A stretch of 64,000 bases of DNA, taken from positions 219,790-283,789 of the forward strand of contig PGYU01000005.1 of the NCBI GenBank assembly GCA_002839825.1. The letters run 5' to 3'. A program made the translations under genes and the position numbers. The notes below the pieces were generated by a model, which worked only from the letters and a program-made list of their open reading frames with translations, did not search any database and was not told where the DNA came from. How positions within the stretch are numbered: position 1 is the stretch's first letter; every line of letters begins with the position of its first letter. Of the stretch, positions 1 to 9,242 are shown piece by piece. The DNA is from Ignavibacteriae bacterium HGW-Ignavibacteriae-1. GTDB taxonomy: Bacteria > Bacteroidota > Ignavibacteria > Kapaibacteriales > UBA2268.

Positions 1-675
1 GTGACTTGGTGCTTCAGATAACCTTACATTTCGATTAATCACAGTCTTGAATACTTTTTTTCCAAAATGTTGTTTGACTTCCTCTGCAACTTGGTTGGAC
101 AAACGAAGTCTCGAATCAAACATTGTCAGAAGCACGCCTTCGATTTCCAAATCTGTGTTTAGTTGGTATTGCACAATTGATATTGTATTGAGCAATTGTC
201 CGAGCCCTTCGAGCGCATAATATTCGCATTGGACAGGTATCAGTACCGAATCCGCAGCAGATAATGCATTCAAAGTCAATAATCCCAAAGACGGGGGACA
301 ATCAATTATCAAAAAATCATAATCATCACGAATATCTTTCAAAACATTTTTGAGAATAAGTTCGCGATGTTTAATGCTCACCATTTCGATTTCTGCGCCT
401 ACGAGATTGATATGCGATGGCAAAAGTGACAAGTAGGGCATCTCAGTTTGCATAATCGTAGAATTGACTTCGATGTCATTGACTAATACTTCGTAAATTG
501 TGTGGTCGGAACGTTTAGTATCAATGCCCACTCCGGCAGAAGTATTTGCCTGAGGGTCAATATCTATCAGCAATACTTTATACTCATTTGCTGCAAGTGA
601 TGCAGATAAATTGATAGAAGTCGTAGTTTTGCCTACTCCGCCTTTTTGGTTTGCTATTGCTATTACTTTGCCCAT
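1..675 (-). CDS. parA: ParA/Soj chromosome-partitioning ATPase (partial, C-terminus beyond left edge)
   Basis: ParA-family ATPase that segregates chromosome origins together with the DNA-binding protein ParB. The first 225 codons are visible; the rest, and possibly parB, lie left of the window. The protein opens with the deviant Walker A motif KGGVGKTT at residues 11-18. LLIDIDPQ and the Walker B stretch LIIDCPPS follow, and the visible end reads [12 protein letters not shown], a strong ParA signature. The ATG at 675 lies 3 bases after the stop of the Nudix gene, so the two are probably one transcript. A chromosomal Soj is more likely than a plasmid ParA because recA and purD are close by, but parS sites or ParB would be needed to prove it. 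Confidence 0.93.
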   Translation of the reverse strand, partial: MGKVIAIANQKGGVGKTTTSINLSASLAANEYKVLLIDIDPQANTSAGVGIDTKRSDHTIYEVLVNDIEVNSTIMQTEMPYLSLLPSHINLVGAEIEMVSIKHRELILKNVLKDIRDDYDFLIIDCPPSLGLLTLNALSAADSVLIPVQCEYYALEGLGQLLNTISIVQYQLNTDLEIEGVLLTMFDSRLRLSNQVAEEVKQHFGKKVFKTVINRNVRLSEAPSH

Positions 676-678
676 TGT

Positions 679-1224
679 CTATAAACCATATTTTAAAGAA
701 TAATAAAATAATGCTGTTAGAATTACCGAATGATTCAACTCACCGGATAATATCATATTTCTAATTTCAGGAATCGGAATCGTCACTACATCAATCACTT
801 CGTGGCTGTCCAAATTTTGAACGCTTAATTTCTTGCAATCCAACCATACAAAACTTGTGCATTTATTAGTCAAAAAAGCAGGATTGGGGAGACTGACACC
901 AATTTGAATCGGTTCGCCTGAGCCCATAAAGCCCGTTTCTTCAATACATTCACGTTTTGCGGCATCAAGTGCGGATTCGTTTTTCTCTTTCAATCCACCG
1001 GGTAATTCTAAGCTGACAGAATCAGACCCATGCCTGTATTGCTTCACAAAAACGATATTGCCGTCATCAGTAATAGGAATGATATTTACCCAATCAGGTG
1101 AGTCAAGAACCGTAAAAAAACCTCGTTGCATACTAACGGGGTTCAATCTTTCGATGCTTTTAGCCCTGAAAATTCTCAAATCGGCTACCTGAGTTTCCGA
1201 CAATGTTTCCCATTTACTAATCAA
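679..1224 (-). CDS. Nudix hydrolase, ADP-ribose pyrophosphatase-like
   Basis: Nudix-family hydrolase of 181 residues that probably cleaves a nucleoside diphosphate sugar such as ADP-ribose in the cytoplasm. The Nudix box is complete at residues 77-99: Gly77, Glu83, then RECIEETGF from residue 91, with the metal-binding Glu92, Glu95 and Glu96. The N-terminal part, with VNIIPITDDGNIVFVKQYRHG, resembles the ADP-ribose pyrophosphatase subgroup. The start appears to be a TTG at 1224: there is no in-frame ATG before residue 32, and an in-frame stop lies just upstream. It is followed 3 bases later by parA. The exact substrate cannot be read from the sequence. Confidence 0.85.
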   Translation of the reverse strand: MISKWETLSETQVADLRIFRAKSIERLNPVSMQRGFFTVLDSPDWVNIIPITDDGNIVFVKQYRHGSDSVSLELPGGLKEKNESALDAAKRECIEETGFMGSGEPIQIGVSLPNPAFLTNKCTSFVWLDCKKLSVQNLDSHEVIDVVTIPIPEIRNMILSGELNHSVILTALFYYSLKYGL

Positions 1225-1431
1225 TAAACGTGCTTATGAATTTATACAAAATACAAATTTAAGAAAAAAATCGGTCAAGTTTTCAACTAAGTTTAAACCT
1301 GATTACAAATCAAGCTGAATTTACTCTAAAATTATAGTTTAGGAGATACAAATCATATCTCCGATAATAAGATTATAATTTTTTTCGCTACTTTTCGTAT
1401 TGACTAAAATATTAATTACGAGAATGAAAAT

Positions 1432-2238
1432 ATGAAAATTATATCTTGGAACATAAATGGAATCCGCTCCTTACTTGGGCAAAATCCATCGCGAAAATAT
1501 GACCAAGTATCACGTGATAACAAGCTCTTCGCCTTCATAGAACAGGAAAACCCCGACATCATAATGCTACAAGAAACAAAGGCAGAACCTGAGCAAATCA
1601 TACCCGAGTTAAGATTTCCTCCCGGCTATGTCGGATATTTCAACCATTCTCGAGCTCGCAAAGGCTACAGCGGCGTTGTAACCTACTCTAAGATTGAAGC
1701 AATTCGCTCTGAGACAAGCATTGGAATTGACATTTTTGATATCGAAGGCAGAGTTTCCGAGACTGAATTCAAGGATTTCGTTCTTTTCAATATATATTTC
1801 CCGAATGGCACTTCAGGTATGAATAGGGTAGAGTATAAGCTCGAGTTTTACGATGCACTGTTCAATCATGTCGAGAGAGTCAGAGCCACAGGGAAACCTG
1901 TCATCATTAGTGGCGATTATAACACTGCTCATTTTCCGATTGATTTGGCTCGCCCCAAAGAAAATGAAGACGTTTCGGGCTTTTTGCCAATTGAACGAGA
2001 AAAATTAGATAAAATCGTAAATATGGGCTATATTGATACATACCGAATGTTTAATCAAGATGGTGGCAATTACACTTGGTGGAGCCAACGAGGAAGAGCG
2101 AGAGAGAGTAACGTGGGCTGGCGGATTGATTATCATTTTGTGACTGACAATTTCAAAAGTGCTATCCGAAACTCTTATCACATGCCTGATGTACAAGGCT
2201 CAGACCATTGTCCTATAGTTTTAGAAGTTGATTTATAA
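1432..2238 (+). CDS. xth: Exodeoxyribonuclease III / AP endonuclease
   Basis: Exonuclease III family enzyme (268 residues, usual length) that incises abasic DNA and removes 3' blocking groups in base-excision repair. Family motifs appear in order: SWNINGIRS (residues 5-13), LQETK with the metal-binding Glu48, SGDYNTAH with the catalytic Asp/Asn pair, and GSDHCPI near the C-terminus, where Asp258 and His259 form the catalytic dyad. The ATG at 1432 follows an AT-rich stretch that also serves the divergent Nudix gene. The haem-binding gene begins 14 bases downstream, so co-transcription is likely. The family assignment is firm; the relative balance of AP-endonuclease and exonuclease activity is not predictable. 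Confidence 0.93.
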   Translation: MKIISWNINGIRSLLGQNPSRKYDQVSRDNKLFAFIEQENPDIIMLQETKAEPEQIIPELRFPPGYVGYFNHSRARKGYSGVVTYSKIEAIRSETSIGIDIFDIEGRVSETEFKDFVLFNIYFPNGTSGMNRVEYKLEFYDALFNHVERVRATGKPVIISGDYNTAHFPIDLARPKENEDVSGFLPIEREKLDKIVNMGYIDTYRMFNQDGGNYTWWSQRGRARESNVGWRIDYHFVTDNFKSAIRNSYHMPDVQGSDHCPIVLEVDL

Positions 2239-2252
2239 ATATTGGAGAAATC

Positions 2253-2723
2253 ATGACAAATAAAAAAATAAATATTTGGGTTATTGTTGTTCTTGTTGTT
2301 TTAATTGGGATTCAGTTTATTCCCGTTGACCGTTCAAATCCGCCTGTAAATTACGAACCCGATTGGGATTCACCCAAAACTAAGGAACTTTTTGCCCGCG
2401 CTTGTATGGATTGTCACAGTAACGAAACTGTTTGGCCCTGGTATTCATACGTGGCGCCATTTTCATTCATGGTGGATTACGACATTAAAAAAGGTCGTGA
2501 ATATTTCAATATCTCCGAACCTGTTTTGGAGCACGCCAATGATGCGGGACGCGAAGTCAAACGTGGCGATATGCCTGTCAGGTTATACTCACTTTTCCAT
2601 TCGAAAGCTAAACTAACTGAAGCTGAAAAGATAGAATTCATCAAGGGTTTGGAGGCTACTTTTGGCACAAGCACAAATCCTCACAAATACGAAAGCATTT
2701 ACTCGCATCCAGAGGAGCATTAG
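2253..2723 (+). CDS. Membrane-anchored haem-binding domain protein (PF14376-like)
   Basis: Small 156-residue protein with one N-terminal membrane segment (about residues 7-24) and a periplasmic haem-binding domain. The c-type haem attachment motif CMDCH spans residues 51-55 and is followed by SNETVWPWYSYVAP, the characteristic run of the Haem_bd family. It probably binds one covalent haem and takes part in electron transfer or peroxide handling; the partner is unknown. A good ribosome-binding site (GGAG, 6 bases before the ATG) marks the start. It ends 5 bases before the convergent DCC gene. The domain assignment is confident, the function is not established. Confidence 0.85.
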   Translation: MTNKKINIWVIVVLVVLIGIQFIPVDRSNPPVNYEPDWDSPKTKELFARACMDCHSNETVWPWYSYVAPFSFMVDYDIKKGREYFNISEPVLEHANDAGREVKRGDMPVRLYSLFHSKAKLTEAEKIEFIKGLEATFGTSTNPHKYESIYSHPEEH

Positions 2724-2728
2724 TCGCT

Positions 2729-3109
2729 TTATTGAATGTATCTAACTTTGCAAGCTTGCAGTCCCAATTTTCGGGAAATTGCGGCTCTGTTTTTTGCGAT
2801 TAATCTATAAAAAGGATTTGCCAATAAGGAGCAAAACTTATTGGCAAATATTCCAAATATATTATAAGGGAAACTTAGAGATTTAGCTATCTCAAAAATC
2901 GCAAACGATTCTGTAAAAATTGCGCCTTTTTTGACCAAAATGACCGTTTTTGAAGCTAATTCTATATCTAAATTCAGCTTTTTGCTTACTTCGTGATTTT
3001 CATCAAAGGGAATAATATCGAACTCCTGATTGTCCAATCTTCGTGAAAGCCAATCAGCAGAATGCGAACAAATTCCACAATCACCGTCAAAAAATATTAT
3101 ATTTTTCAT
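2729..3109 (-). CDS. DCC-family thiol-disulfide oxidoreductase-like protein (DUF393)
   Basis: Short protein of about 126 residues with the DUF393 hallmark at the N-terminus: a beta strand leading into DGDCGIC (residues 8-14), a CxxC-type pair in a thioredoxin-like fold. The physiological substrate of DCC proteins is generally unknown. The likely start is the ATG at 3109, whose A is the last base of the purD stop codon (TGATG overlap), so translation is probably coupled to purD. A TTG one codon upstream is possible but less likely. The coupling to a purine-biosynthesis gene looks like operon convenience rather than shared pathway. Confidence 0.85.
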   Translation of the reverse strand: MKNIIFFDGDCGICSHSADWLSRRLDNQEFDIIPFDENHEVSKKLNLDIELASKTVILVKKGAIFTESFAIFEIAKSLSFPYNIFGIFANKFCSLLANPFYRLIAKNRAAISRKLGLQACKVRYIQ

Positions 3110-4392
3110 CAAAAGAATTTCAATCCTTTGAATCCGATGTCCTTCCTATTTATCATGTTGTAAAAAACGATGTGACTGACAGCATCATAGACATTGGCGA
3201 TGGATTCTGCTAATGAATCGCCCTTTGCAGTAACTCCAAGCACTCTGCCACCATTTGTAAGTATCATGCCGGTTTCGGATTTTGTTCCTGCGTGATAAAC
3301 ATTTGCTCCTGAATTTATCGCATCTTCAATTCCTGTGATTTCAAATCCTTTCTCGTAATCATCGGGATATCCGCCTGAAGCAAGAACTACGCAAGTTGAA
3401 AAGGTGTTTTCAATCACTTTAACAGCATTTCTATCAATTTTTCCCGTCGCTGCCGTATAGAGCAATTTTGCAAAATCACCTTCGAGCAATTCAAGCACAG
3501 CTTGGGTTTCGGGGTCTCCGAATCTCACATTGAATTCGACCACGCTCGGCTCATCGTTTTCAATCATCAATCCACAATAAAGGCAGCCGATAAATGGAGT
3601 GCCTTCCTTTTGCATCCCTTCTAAGAGCGGTTTGATGACCCTTTCCTCGACTTTTTGAAGAACAGATTTTGTGACAATTGGAGCAGGAGCGAATGCACCC
3701 ATTCCGCCGGTGTTTTTGCCCTCATCGTTATCGAATTGCCGCTTGTGGTCTTGCGATGCCGGTGTCAAAAAATAATCTGTACCATCGGTTATTGCAAAAA
3801 TCGAAGCCTCTTCGCCACGAAGAAATTCTTCGATTACCACTCTATTTCCGGCATTCCCGAACAATCCGGAGAACATTTCATTCAAAGCATTATGAGCGTC
3901 AAAATGATTTTCGGCGATGATTACACCTTTACCTGCAGCCAGACCGTCAGCTTTGAGCACAATCGGCAATGTGTGACCATCAATGTATCGATGTGCTTCA
4001 TCGTATTGCGAAGCCGTAAAAGTCCGATAAGCTGCAGTAGGTACTTTGTATTTGAGCATCATAGCCTTCGCAAAATCCTTTGATGATTCCAATTTTGCTG
4101 CAGCTGAAATAGGTCCGAAAACATTGATTCCTTCGAGAATCAGTCTGTCAGCCAACCCATCAGCCAAAGGTTGCTCAGGACCAACAACTACGAGGTCAAT
4201 TGCGAATTGTTTGCAAAATTGGCTAATGCTGTTGAAATCTTCAACTCTTGCATTGACATGTTGAAAAGTTTTTAGTATGCCCGGATTACCCGGTAAGGCG
4301 TACAACATTCCGGCAGAAGGCGATTCCGCAATAGCACGAGCCAAAGCGTGTTCTCTGCCACCACTTCCAATTAATAGTATGTTCGTTTTCAT
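3109..4392 (-). CDS. purD: Phosphoribosylamine-glycine ligase (GAR synthetase)
   Basis: Catalyses the second step of de novo purine synthesis: phosphoribosylamine plus glycine plus ATP to glycinamide ribonucleotide. At 427 residues it has normal length. It starts with the N-domain motif GSGGREHALA, continues through the ATP-grasp domain (LKADGLAAGKGV, then EEFLRGEEASI) and the metal-binding region EFNVRFGDPETQ, and ends in the C-domain with LASGGYP. The ATG at 4392 is preceded by a roughly 125-base AT-rich gap shared with the divergent recA. The DCC gene overlaps its stop by one base. Confidence 0.96.
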   Translation of the reverse strand: MKTNILLIGSGGREHALARAIAESPSAGMLYALPGNPGILKTFQHVNARVEDFNSISQFCKQFAIDLVVVGPEQPLADGLADRLILEGINVFGPISAAAKLESSKDFAKAMMLKYKVPTAAYRTFTASQYDEAHRYIDGHTLPIVLKADGLAAGKGVIIAENHFDAHNALNEMFSGLFGNAGNRVVIEEFLRGEEASIFAITDGTDYFLTPASQDHKRQFDNDEGKNTGGMGAFAPAPIVTKSVLQKVEERVIKPLLEGMQKEGTPFIGCLYCGLMIENDEPSVVEFNVRFGDPETQAVLELLEGDFAKLLYTAATGKIDRNAVKVIENTFSTCVVLASGGYPDDYEKGFEITGIEDAINSGANVYHAGTKSETGMILTNGGRVLGVTAKGDSLAESIANVYDAVSHIVFYNMINRKDIGFKGLKFF

Positions 4393-4517
4393 GATTTTTT
4401 ATTCTGAAATTTTAAAAAAATTCAGATGCAATGTAACATTATTTAAAATAATTATCGAAGTTTGAACGAAATATTTTATTTTGCTTATCTGATTTTATAC
4501 ATTTTCAAATAAGAATT

Positions 4518-5558
4518 ATGGCAAAAGAAACACCTCAAACCTCTACGTCCATCAAGTTAATGGACGACAAAATGAAAGCCGTTCAAATTGCAATAGACCA
4601 AATTGAACGAGCACACGGCAAAGGCTCTATAATGCGACTAAACGACCAACACGTCGTAAACGTAGAAGCAATTTCCACAGGATGCCTCTCACTTGATGCC
4701 GCAATTGGTATCGGTGGAGTGCCACGCGGCAGAATCATCGAAATTTTCGGTCCTGAATCTTCAGGGAAAACTACTGTTTGCTTGCACGTTATCGCCGAAG
4801 CACAAAAAAATGGCGGATTGGCTGCCTTTGTGGACACAGAGCACGCTCTCGATATTAATTATGCTCAAAGACTTGGAATTGACCTCAACAATCTGTTGCT
4901 ATCGCAGCCTGAGTTTGGCGAACAAGCACTTGAAATCGTCGAAACCTTGGTCAGAAGCGGTGCAATTGACGTAGTAGTAGTTGACTCTGTTGCAGCACTT
5001 ACTCCAAGAGTAGAGATTGAAGGCGATATGGGCGATGCTCAAATGGGTTCGCAAGCGAGATTGATGTCTCAAGCTATGCGTAAATTAAATGCTGCTATCG
5101 GCAAATCCAAAACTACTGTGATTTTCACTAATCAACTTCGTAGCAAAATCGGCGTTATTTATGGCAATCCCGAAACTACAACCGGTGGTAATGCACTCAA
5201 ATTCTATGCTTCTGTCCGAATTGACATCAGACGCAAAGAAGTTATCAAAGAAGGGCAGGACATCATCGGTAACCGCGTTAGATGCAAAATTGTCAAAAAT
5301 AAAGTTGCTCCTCCATTCAAGGAAGTAGAATTTGACATCATGTACAATGAAGGCATTTCAAAACTTGGCGATTTGATGGACGTGGCAACTGAATACGGAA
5401 TCATTGTTAAGAGCGGCTCATGGTACACTTACGGTACTGACAGAGCACAAGGTCGTGAAGGATTGAAAAAAATCCTCAGCGACAACAAGGATTTGCAGAA
5501 AAAGCTCGAACAAGACATGAAAGATGCTTGGGCAAGCAAGGCTAAGAAAGCAGAATAA
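4518..5558 (+). CDS. recA: RecA recombinase
   Basis: RecA (346 residues) forms the nucleoprotein filament for homologous recombination and acts as coprotease for LexA/UmuD-type autoproteolysis, which is relevant to the S24 pair at 40.1-41.0 kb. The Walker A motif GPESSGKT is at residues 78-85, Walker [11 protein letters not shown] follows, then loop L1 around [14 protein letters not shown] and the conserved NQLRSKIGV with its Gln-Leu-Arg sensor. The C-terminal tail is Lys-rich with a few acidic residues. The upstream gap is AT-rich; I did not recognise a LexA box there. Confidence 0.98.
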   Translation: MAKETPQTSTSIKLMDDKMKAVQIAIDQIERAHGKGSIMRLNDQHVVNVEAISTGCLSLDAAIGIGGVPRGRIIEIFGPESSGKTTVCLHVIAEAQKNGGLAAFVDTEHALDINYAQRLGIDLNNLLLSQPEFGEQALEIVETLVRSGAIDVVVVDSVAALTPRVEIEGDMGDAQMGSQARLMSQAMRKLNAAIGKSKTTVIFTNQLRSKIGVIYGNPETTTGGNALKFYASVRIDIRRKEVIKEGQDIIGNRVRCKIVKNKVAPPFKEVEFDIMYNEGISKLGDLMDVATEYGIIVKSGSWYTYGTDRAQGREGLKKILSDNKDLQKKLEQDMKDAWASKAKKAE

Positions 5559-5582
5559 TTTTTTTATTTGAAATGCGATTGA

Positions 5583-7112
5583 TTAAGGAATGTAATAGGT
5601 TGGAGCTCCCGGTCCCAATGGGATGTTGAGCATAATCCAAGCTATAAACATCGGTATTCTGACGATTGCAAATGTTATAGCGAAAGGCAACATAAGCGAA
5701 ATAATGGTACCAATTCCCACATCTTTCACGTATTTTTGAGCGAATACAATCACCAATGGGAAGTATGGCAACAACGGAGTGAGAATGTTTGAATAAGAAT
5801 CACCAATTCTATATGCCGCTTGAATTGTTTCGGGCGAATATGCAGGGTCCATCAACATAAACATCGGTACAAAAATTGGTGCCAAAATAGCCCACTTTGC
5901 AGATGCACTACCAATTGCCAGATTTATAATTGAGGAAACAATGATAAAAACTATAAGCAGTGGGATTCCTGTAAAACCGATATTTTGCAAGAAATCTGCT
6001 CCGCTAATAGCGACGATTTGCCCTAAGTTCGACCAATTAAAGTACGCCACGAATTGAGCCGCAGCGAATGCCAAAACAATATATCCACCCATCGAAGCCA
6101 TTGCTTCACTCGACATCTTAGACATTTGTTTATCATTTGTGATACTTTTGGTGACAATGCCATAAACTAATCCCGGTATGAGGAACATGAAAAACATAAT
6201 TGCAACGATGCTCCTTAAAAATACCTGAATTCCACCGTCTTCATCACGCAAAATTCCATTTTCGGGGATAACCATAAACATTAGGATAATTGATGCGGCT
6301 ACCATAGATAAAATTGCAAAAAGCAAACCCTTTTTTTCTAACTTTGTTAATTCATTTGATTCATCTTCCAAATCACCTTCACGGACGTATTTGCCTAATC
6401 TCGGTTCGACGATTTTGTCGGTTACCCATGTGCCGGCAATTGCCAAAACGGGAACTGAGGCAGCCATGATGTACCAATTGGAAGTAGCATCAACAGTATA
6501 GCTTGGGTCCATAATGCGTGCAGCGGGTTCGGTAAAAGCGGCAATCAGAGGGTCTAAACTTGTTAGAAAGATATTTGCACCGAAACCACCCGAAACACCA
6601 GCAAATGCTGCTGCAAGTCCTGCCAAAGGATGTCTTTTCATGCCGTAAAATATCGCTGCACCAAGAGGAATTAGTACAACATAACCTGCATCAGCGGCGA
6701 CGCTCGAGAGCATTCCGGCAGTAACTACCGAAAATGTTACCAATTGCTTTGGGACGCTTTTTACGAAAGCTTTCAGAGCAGCCGCAATAAAGCCCGAACG
6801 TTCTGCAATTCCAATCCCTAACATGACCACCAATACTAATCCCAAGGGAGGGAAATCAGTAAAAGTTTTGACCATGTCAACAAAAATTCTGCGGATGCCT
6901 TCGGCGGATAATAAATTAACAGCTTTCACTTCCGAGCCGTTGCCCGGATGAACAACCGTGATACCCATCATCGCAACTATCCAAGAAGCCACTAATACCA
7001 TGCCTATCAAGATTAGGAACAGGCTCACGGGTTGTGGCAATTTATTTCCAACTCTCTCAACTTTATCAAGAAAGCGTTGTGTGAAATTCGGTTTTGTACT
7101 TTTTTCTGACAT
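5583..7112 (-). CDS. AbgT-family transporter
   Basis: Polytopic inner-membrane protein of 509 residues with about a dozen hydrophobic segments, belonging to the AbgT family (p-aminobenzoyl-glutamate uptake; some members export sulfonamides). Typical features include an N-terminal segment rich in PVSLFLILIGMV, a central GVSGGFGANIFLTSLDPL stretch, and a C-terminal half with GSASAKWAILAPIFVPM and YRIGDSYSNILTPLLPYFPL. The ATG at 7112 has a clear Shine-Dalgarno GGGAGA. It converges on recA with a 24-base gap. Substrate is uncertain; import of folate breakdown products or drug efflux are both known in the family. Confidence 0.88.
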   Translation of the reverse strand: MSEKSTKPNFTQRFLDKVERVGNKLPQPVSLFLILIGMVLVASWIVAMMGITVVHPGNGSEVKAVNLLSAEGIRRIFVDMVKTFTDFPPLGLVLVVMLGIGIAERSGFIAAALKAFVKSVPKQLVTFSVVTAGMLSSVAADAGYVVLIPLGAAIFYGMKRHPLAGLAAAFAGVSGGFGANIFLTSLDPLIAAFTEPAARIMDPSYTVDATSNWYIMAASVPVLAIAGTWVTDKIVEPRLGKYVREGDLEDESNELTKLEKKGLLFAILSMVAASIILMFMVIPENGILRDEDGGIQVFLRSIVAIMFFMFLIPGLVYGIVTKSITNDKQMSKMSSEAMASMGGYIVLAFAAAQFVAYFNWSNLGQIVAISGADFLQNIGFTGIPLLIVFIIVSSIINLAIGSASAKWAILAPIFVPMFMLMDPAYSPETIQAAYRIGDSYSNILTPLLPYFPLVIVFAQKYVKDVGIGTIISLMLPFAITFAIVRIPMFIAWIMLNIPLGPGAPTYYIP

Positions 7113-7182
7113 ATTCTCCCTATTTAATAAATTAGCATTAGCTAAAATAAAGTTTAATATTTAGAAAAACAAATTTTAATTC

Positions 7183-7216
7183 AAAAAAAAAGGACTGACC
7201 CCTTAGAGTCAGTCCC
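7183..7216 (-). terminator. Intrinsic terminator of the acyl-CoA dehydrogenase gene
   Basis: On the minus strand an 8-bp perfect stem (GGACTGAC at 7192-7199 paired with GTCAGTCC at 7208-7215) is followed directly by a run of T residues (the A run at 7183-7191 on the plus strand). It sits 22 bases beyond the acyl-CoA dehydrogenase stop and before the AbgT gene, so it separates the two transcripts. Confidence 0.8.
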
Positions 7217-7237
7217 ATAATCTAATCAAAAAATTAA

Positions 7238-8380
7238 TTATACAATTCCGTTTCGCTTGATAATATCTCGGGCGATTACAAGTTTCTGAATCTCCGAAGT
7301 GCCCTCAAATATGCGATTAATACGAGAATCACGGTAAAATCTTTCGATTGGCATTTCGCGTGAAAAGCCCATTCCACCATGAATTTGCATTGCATAATCA
7401 ACGCATTTGTCCAAAGCTTCTGATACAAATAGTTTTACCATTGCAGATTGGCGTGAAAGCATCTCGTGCTTGTCATAAAGCACTGCTGTGCGGTAAACCA
7501 ATGATTCTGAAGTATAAATCAAGGTAGCCATTTCGGCAAGCATAAACTGAATCGCTTGGAAATTTGCAATAGGTTCGCCGAACTGCTTGCGTTCTTTCGC
7601 ATATTTAGTCGAAAGTTCGAGCAATTCTTTACAAGCGCCCAAACAAGCTGCACCAAGACCGAGTCTGCCCGCATCTAAAGTTTTCATTGCAAGCAAAAAT
7701 CCGCGACCTTCGCCACCAAGCATATTCTCTTTTGGCACTCGTACGTTATCAAAAGTCAATGATGATGTTTTGCTACCGCGAATACCCATTTTCTTTTCAG
7801 GTGCACCCGAAGAGAATCCCGGAGCATCTTTTTCAACAACGAAAGCCGTGATACCACGTGGTGTACGCGCAAAAACCGAAAATGTATCGGCAAATGGACC
7901 GTTGGTTATCCATTGTTTTTCGCCGTTAATTATCCAGTCATCGCCGTCAGGGACAGCTTTAGTACGTAAATCAAAAGCATCGGAACCGGCGCGCTCTTCA
8001 GTCAAAGCAAATGCTGCCACTTTTTCACCTGATGCCAAAGGTACTACATATTTTTTGCGAATTTCTTCGCTGCCACCCAAATAGATGGCATTTGTACCAA
8101 TCGAAACATGCGCACCAATGAAAGTAGCTGTCGAAAGGCAAGCTCTGCCAATTTCCTCTTGGATAATACAGTAACCGACTTCTCCGAAACCACTGCCTCC
8201 ATATTCTATTGGAAAAGCAGCACCCAATATGCCGAGTTCGCCTATCTTTCGGATTATCTCCATAGGAATAGCCTCGTTTTCATCTATTTGAGATGCTATT
8301 GGCTTTAGTTCATTGTCTGCAAAGTCGCGAACCATTTCTCGCAACATCGTTTGTTCTTCAGTGAAATTCAATTCAAACAT
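7238..8380 (-). CDS. Acyl-CoA dehydrogenase
   Basis: FAD-dependent acyl-CoA dehydrogenase (380 residues, usual size) that introduces the alpha-beta double bond in fatty-acid or branched acyl-CoA degradation and passes electrons to ETF. Signature runs are AFALTEERAGSDA and QIHGGMGFSREMPIERFYRDSR. Near the C-terminus the catalytic-base region reads RIFEGTSEIQKLVIARDI, with the Glu typical of short-chain/butyryl types. A purine-rich AGAGGA lies upstream of the ATG. No ETF or thiolase genes flank it; the neighbour upstream on the same strand is a FabL-like reductase 36 bases away, so they may share a transcript. Chain-length specificity cannot be read. Confidence 0.92.
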   Translation of the reverse strand: MFELNFTEEQTMLREMVRDFADNELKPIASQIDENEAIPMEIIRKIGELGILGAAFPIEYGGSGFGEVGYCIIQEEIGRACLSTATFIGAHVSIGTNAIYLGGSEEIRKKYVVPLASGEKVAAFALTEERAGSDAFDLRTKAVPDGDDWIINGEKQWITNGPFADTFSVFARTPRGITAFVVEKDAPGFSSGAPEKKMGIRGSKTSSLTFDNVRVPKENMLGGEGRGFLLAMKTLDAGRLGLGAACLGACKELLELSTKYAKERKQFGEPIANFQAIQFMLAEMATLIYTSESLVYRTAVLYDKHEMLSRQSAMVKLFVSEALDKCVDYAMQIHGGMGFSREMPIERFYRDSRINRIFEGTSEIQKLVIARDIIKRNGIV

Positions 8381-8416
8381 TAAATCCTCTATATAAAAAT
8401 GAATAATTTTTAGTTA

Positions 8417-9226
8417 TTAGCCGTAATAATCGGGTAAATATGTGAAAATACTTTGCCCGCCGTCAACCATAATTGTTTGCCCGGTCAACCAAGCCGATTC
8501 CTCCGAAGAGAGTATAGCAATCATTTTTGCAGCATCTTCGGGATATGTGTTTCGTTGGTATGGATTGTGCTCACGAGCAATTTTAAGCATTTTTTCAAAA
8601 TCAGGAATCTTTCCCGATGCCGGAGTGGCTGCGGGTCCTGCCATAATCGAATTTGCAGTGATTTTATACGGAGCAAGCTCAAATGCTAATTGGCGCACGA
8701 TGCTTTCCAATGCAGCTTTTGCCAGTGATACAGTGCCGTACTGGTTTGTAGCTACTCTTGCACCATTTGATGACATCGCAAATAATCGCGAATTTTCAGC
8801 CAATAATTTGGCATTGAACAAATCCTGAGCCCAGTAAATCATACTGTTAGCCATCACATTGAGCGACATTTCGATACGTTTTTGGGTGATTTGCTTTTCG
8901 ACACTTTCATCAATAAAAGGTCCCAAAGTACCAAATGCAATCGAATGAACAAAAACGCCCAAATAGGAGTCGTCCATATCAAAATCCGCTCTTAGTGCGT
9001 CAACCACCGACTTGCGATTATCGGCATCAGCAGCATTCATATTGAAAAATTTCGCCTTGACGCCCATAGCCTCAAGTTCTTCTTGGAATTCTTCTGCTTT
9101 TTTCCGAGCAGAGCCCAAATCAAGATGAACGCCATAGATATTATACCCGCGTTTAGCTAGTTCTATTCCGGTTGCTTTGCCAAAACCGCTTGAAATTCCT
9201 AATATTAATGCGTTGTTTCTTTTCAT
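8417..9226 (-). CDS. FabL-like enoyl-ACP reductase (SDR family), copy 2 of tandem pair
   Basis: Short-chain dehydrogenase/reductase of 269 residues that most resembles NAD(P)H enoyl-ACP reductases, the last step of each fatty-acid elongation cycle. The N-terminal nucleotide-binding loop is GISSGFGKATGIELA. The active site has Tyr followed by six residues and Lys (YGTVSLAK), the spacing of enoyl reductases rather than the YxxxK of ordinary SDRs. The C-terminus has WLTGQTIMVDGGQSIF. FabL is a better match than FabI by motif appearance. It follows a paralogue by 16 bases, and the two proteins share long runs. An oxidoreductase with another substrate is possible for one copy. Confidence 0.82.
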   Translation of the reverse strand: MKRNNALILGISSGFGKATGIELAKRGYNIYGVHLDLGSARKKAEEFQEELEAMGVKAKFFNMNAADADNRKSVVDALRADFDMDDSYLGVFVHSIAFGTLGPFIDESVEKQITQKRIEMSLNVMANSMIYWAQDLFNAKLLAENSRLFAMSSNGARVATNQYGTVSLAKAALESIVRQLAFELAPYKITANSIMAGPAATPASGKIPDFEKMLKIAREHNPYQRNTYPEDAAKMIAILSSEESAWLTGQTIMVDGGQSIFTYLPDYYG

Positions 9227-9242
9227 AAAATGTATATGATAA

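Noticed and set aside
2253..2723. Cytochrome c peroxidase or P460 assignment for the haem protein
   Set aside because: Only one CxxCH motif and a short domain typical of PF14376; no peroxidase motifs.
3655..4083. 142-codon plus-strand open frame inside purD
   Set aside because: It lies fully within a well-conserved purD on the opposite strand and shows no domain or start signal.
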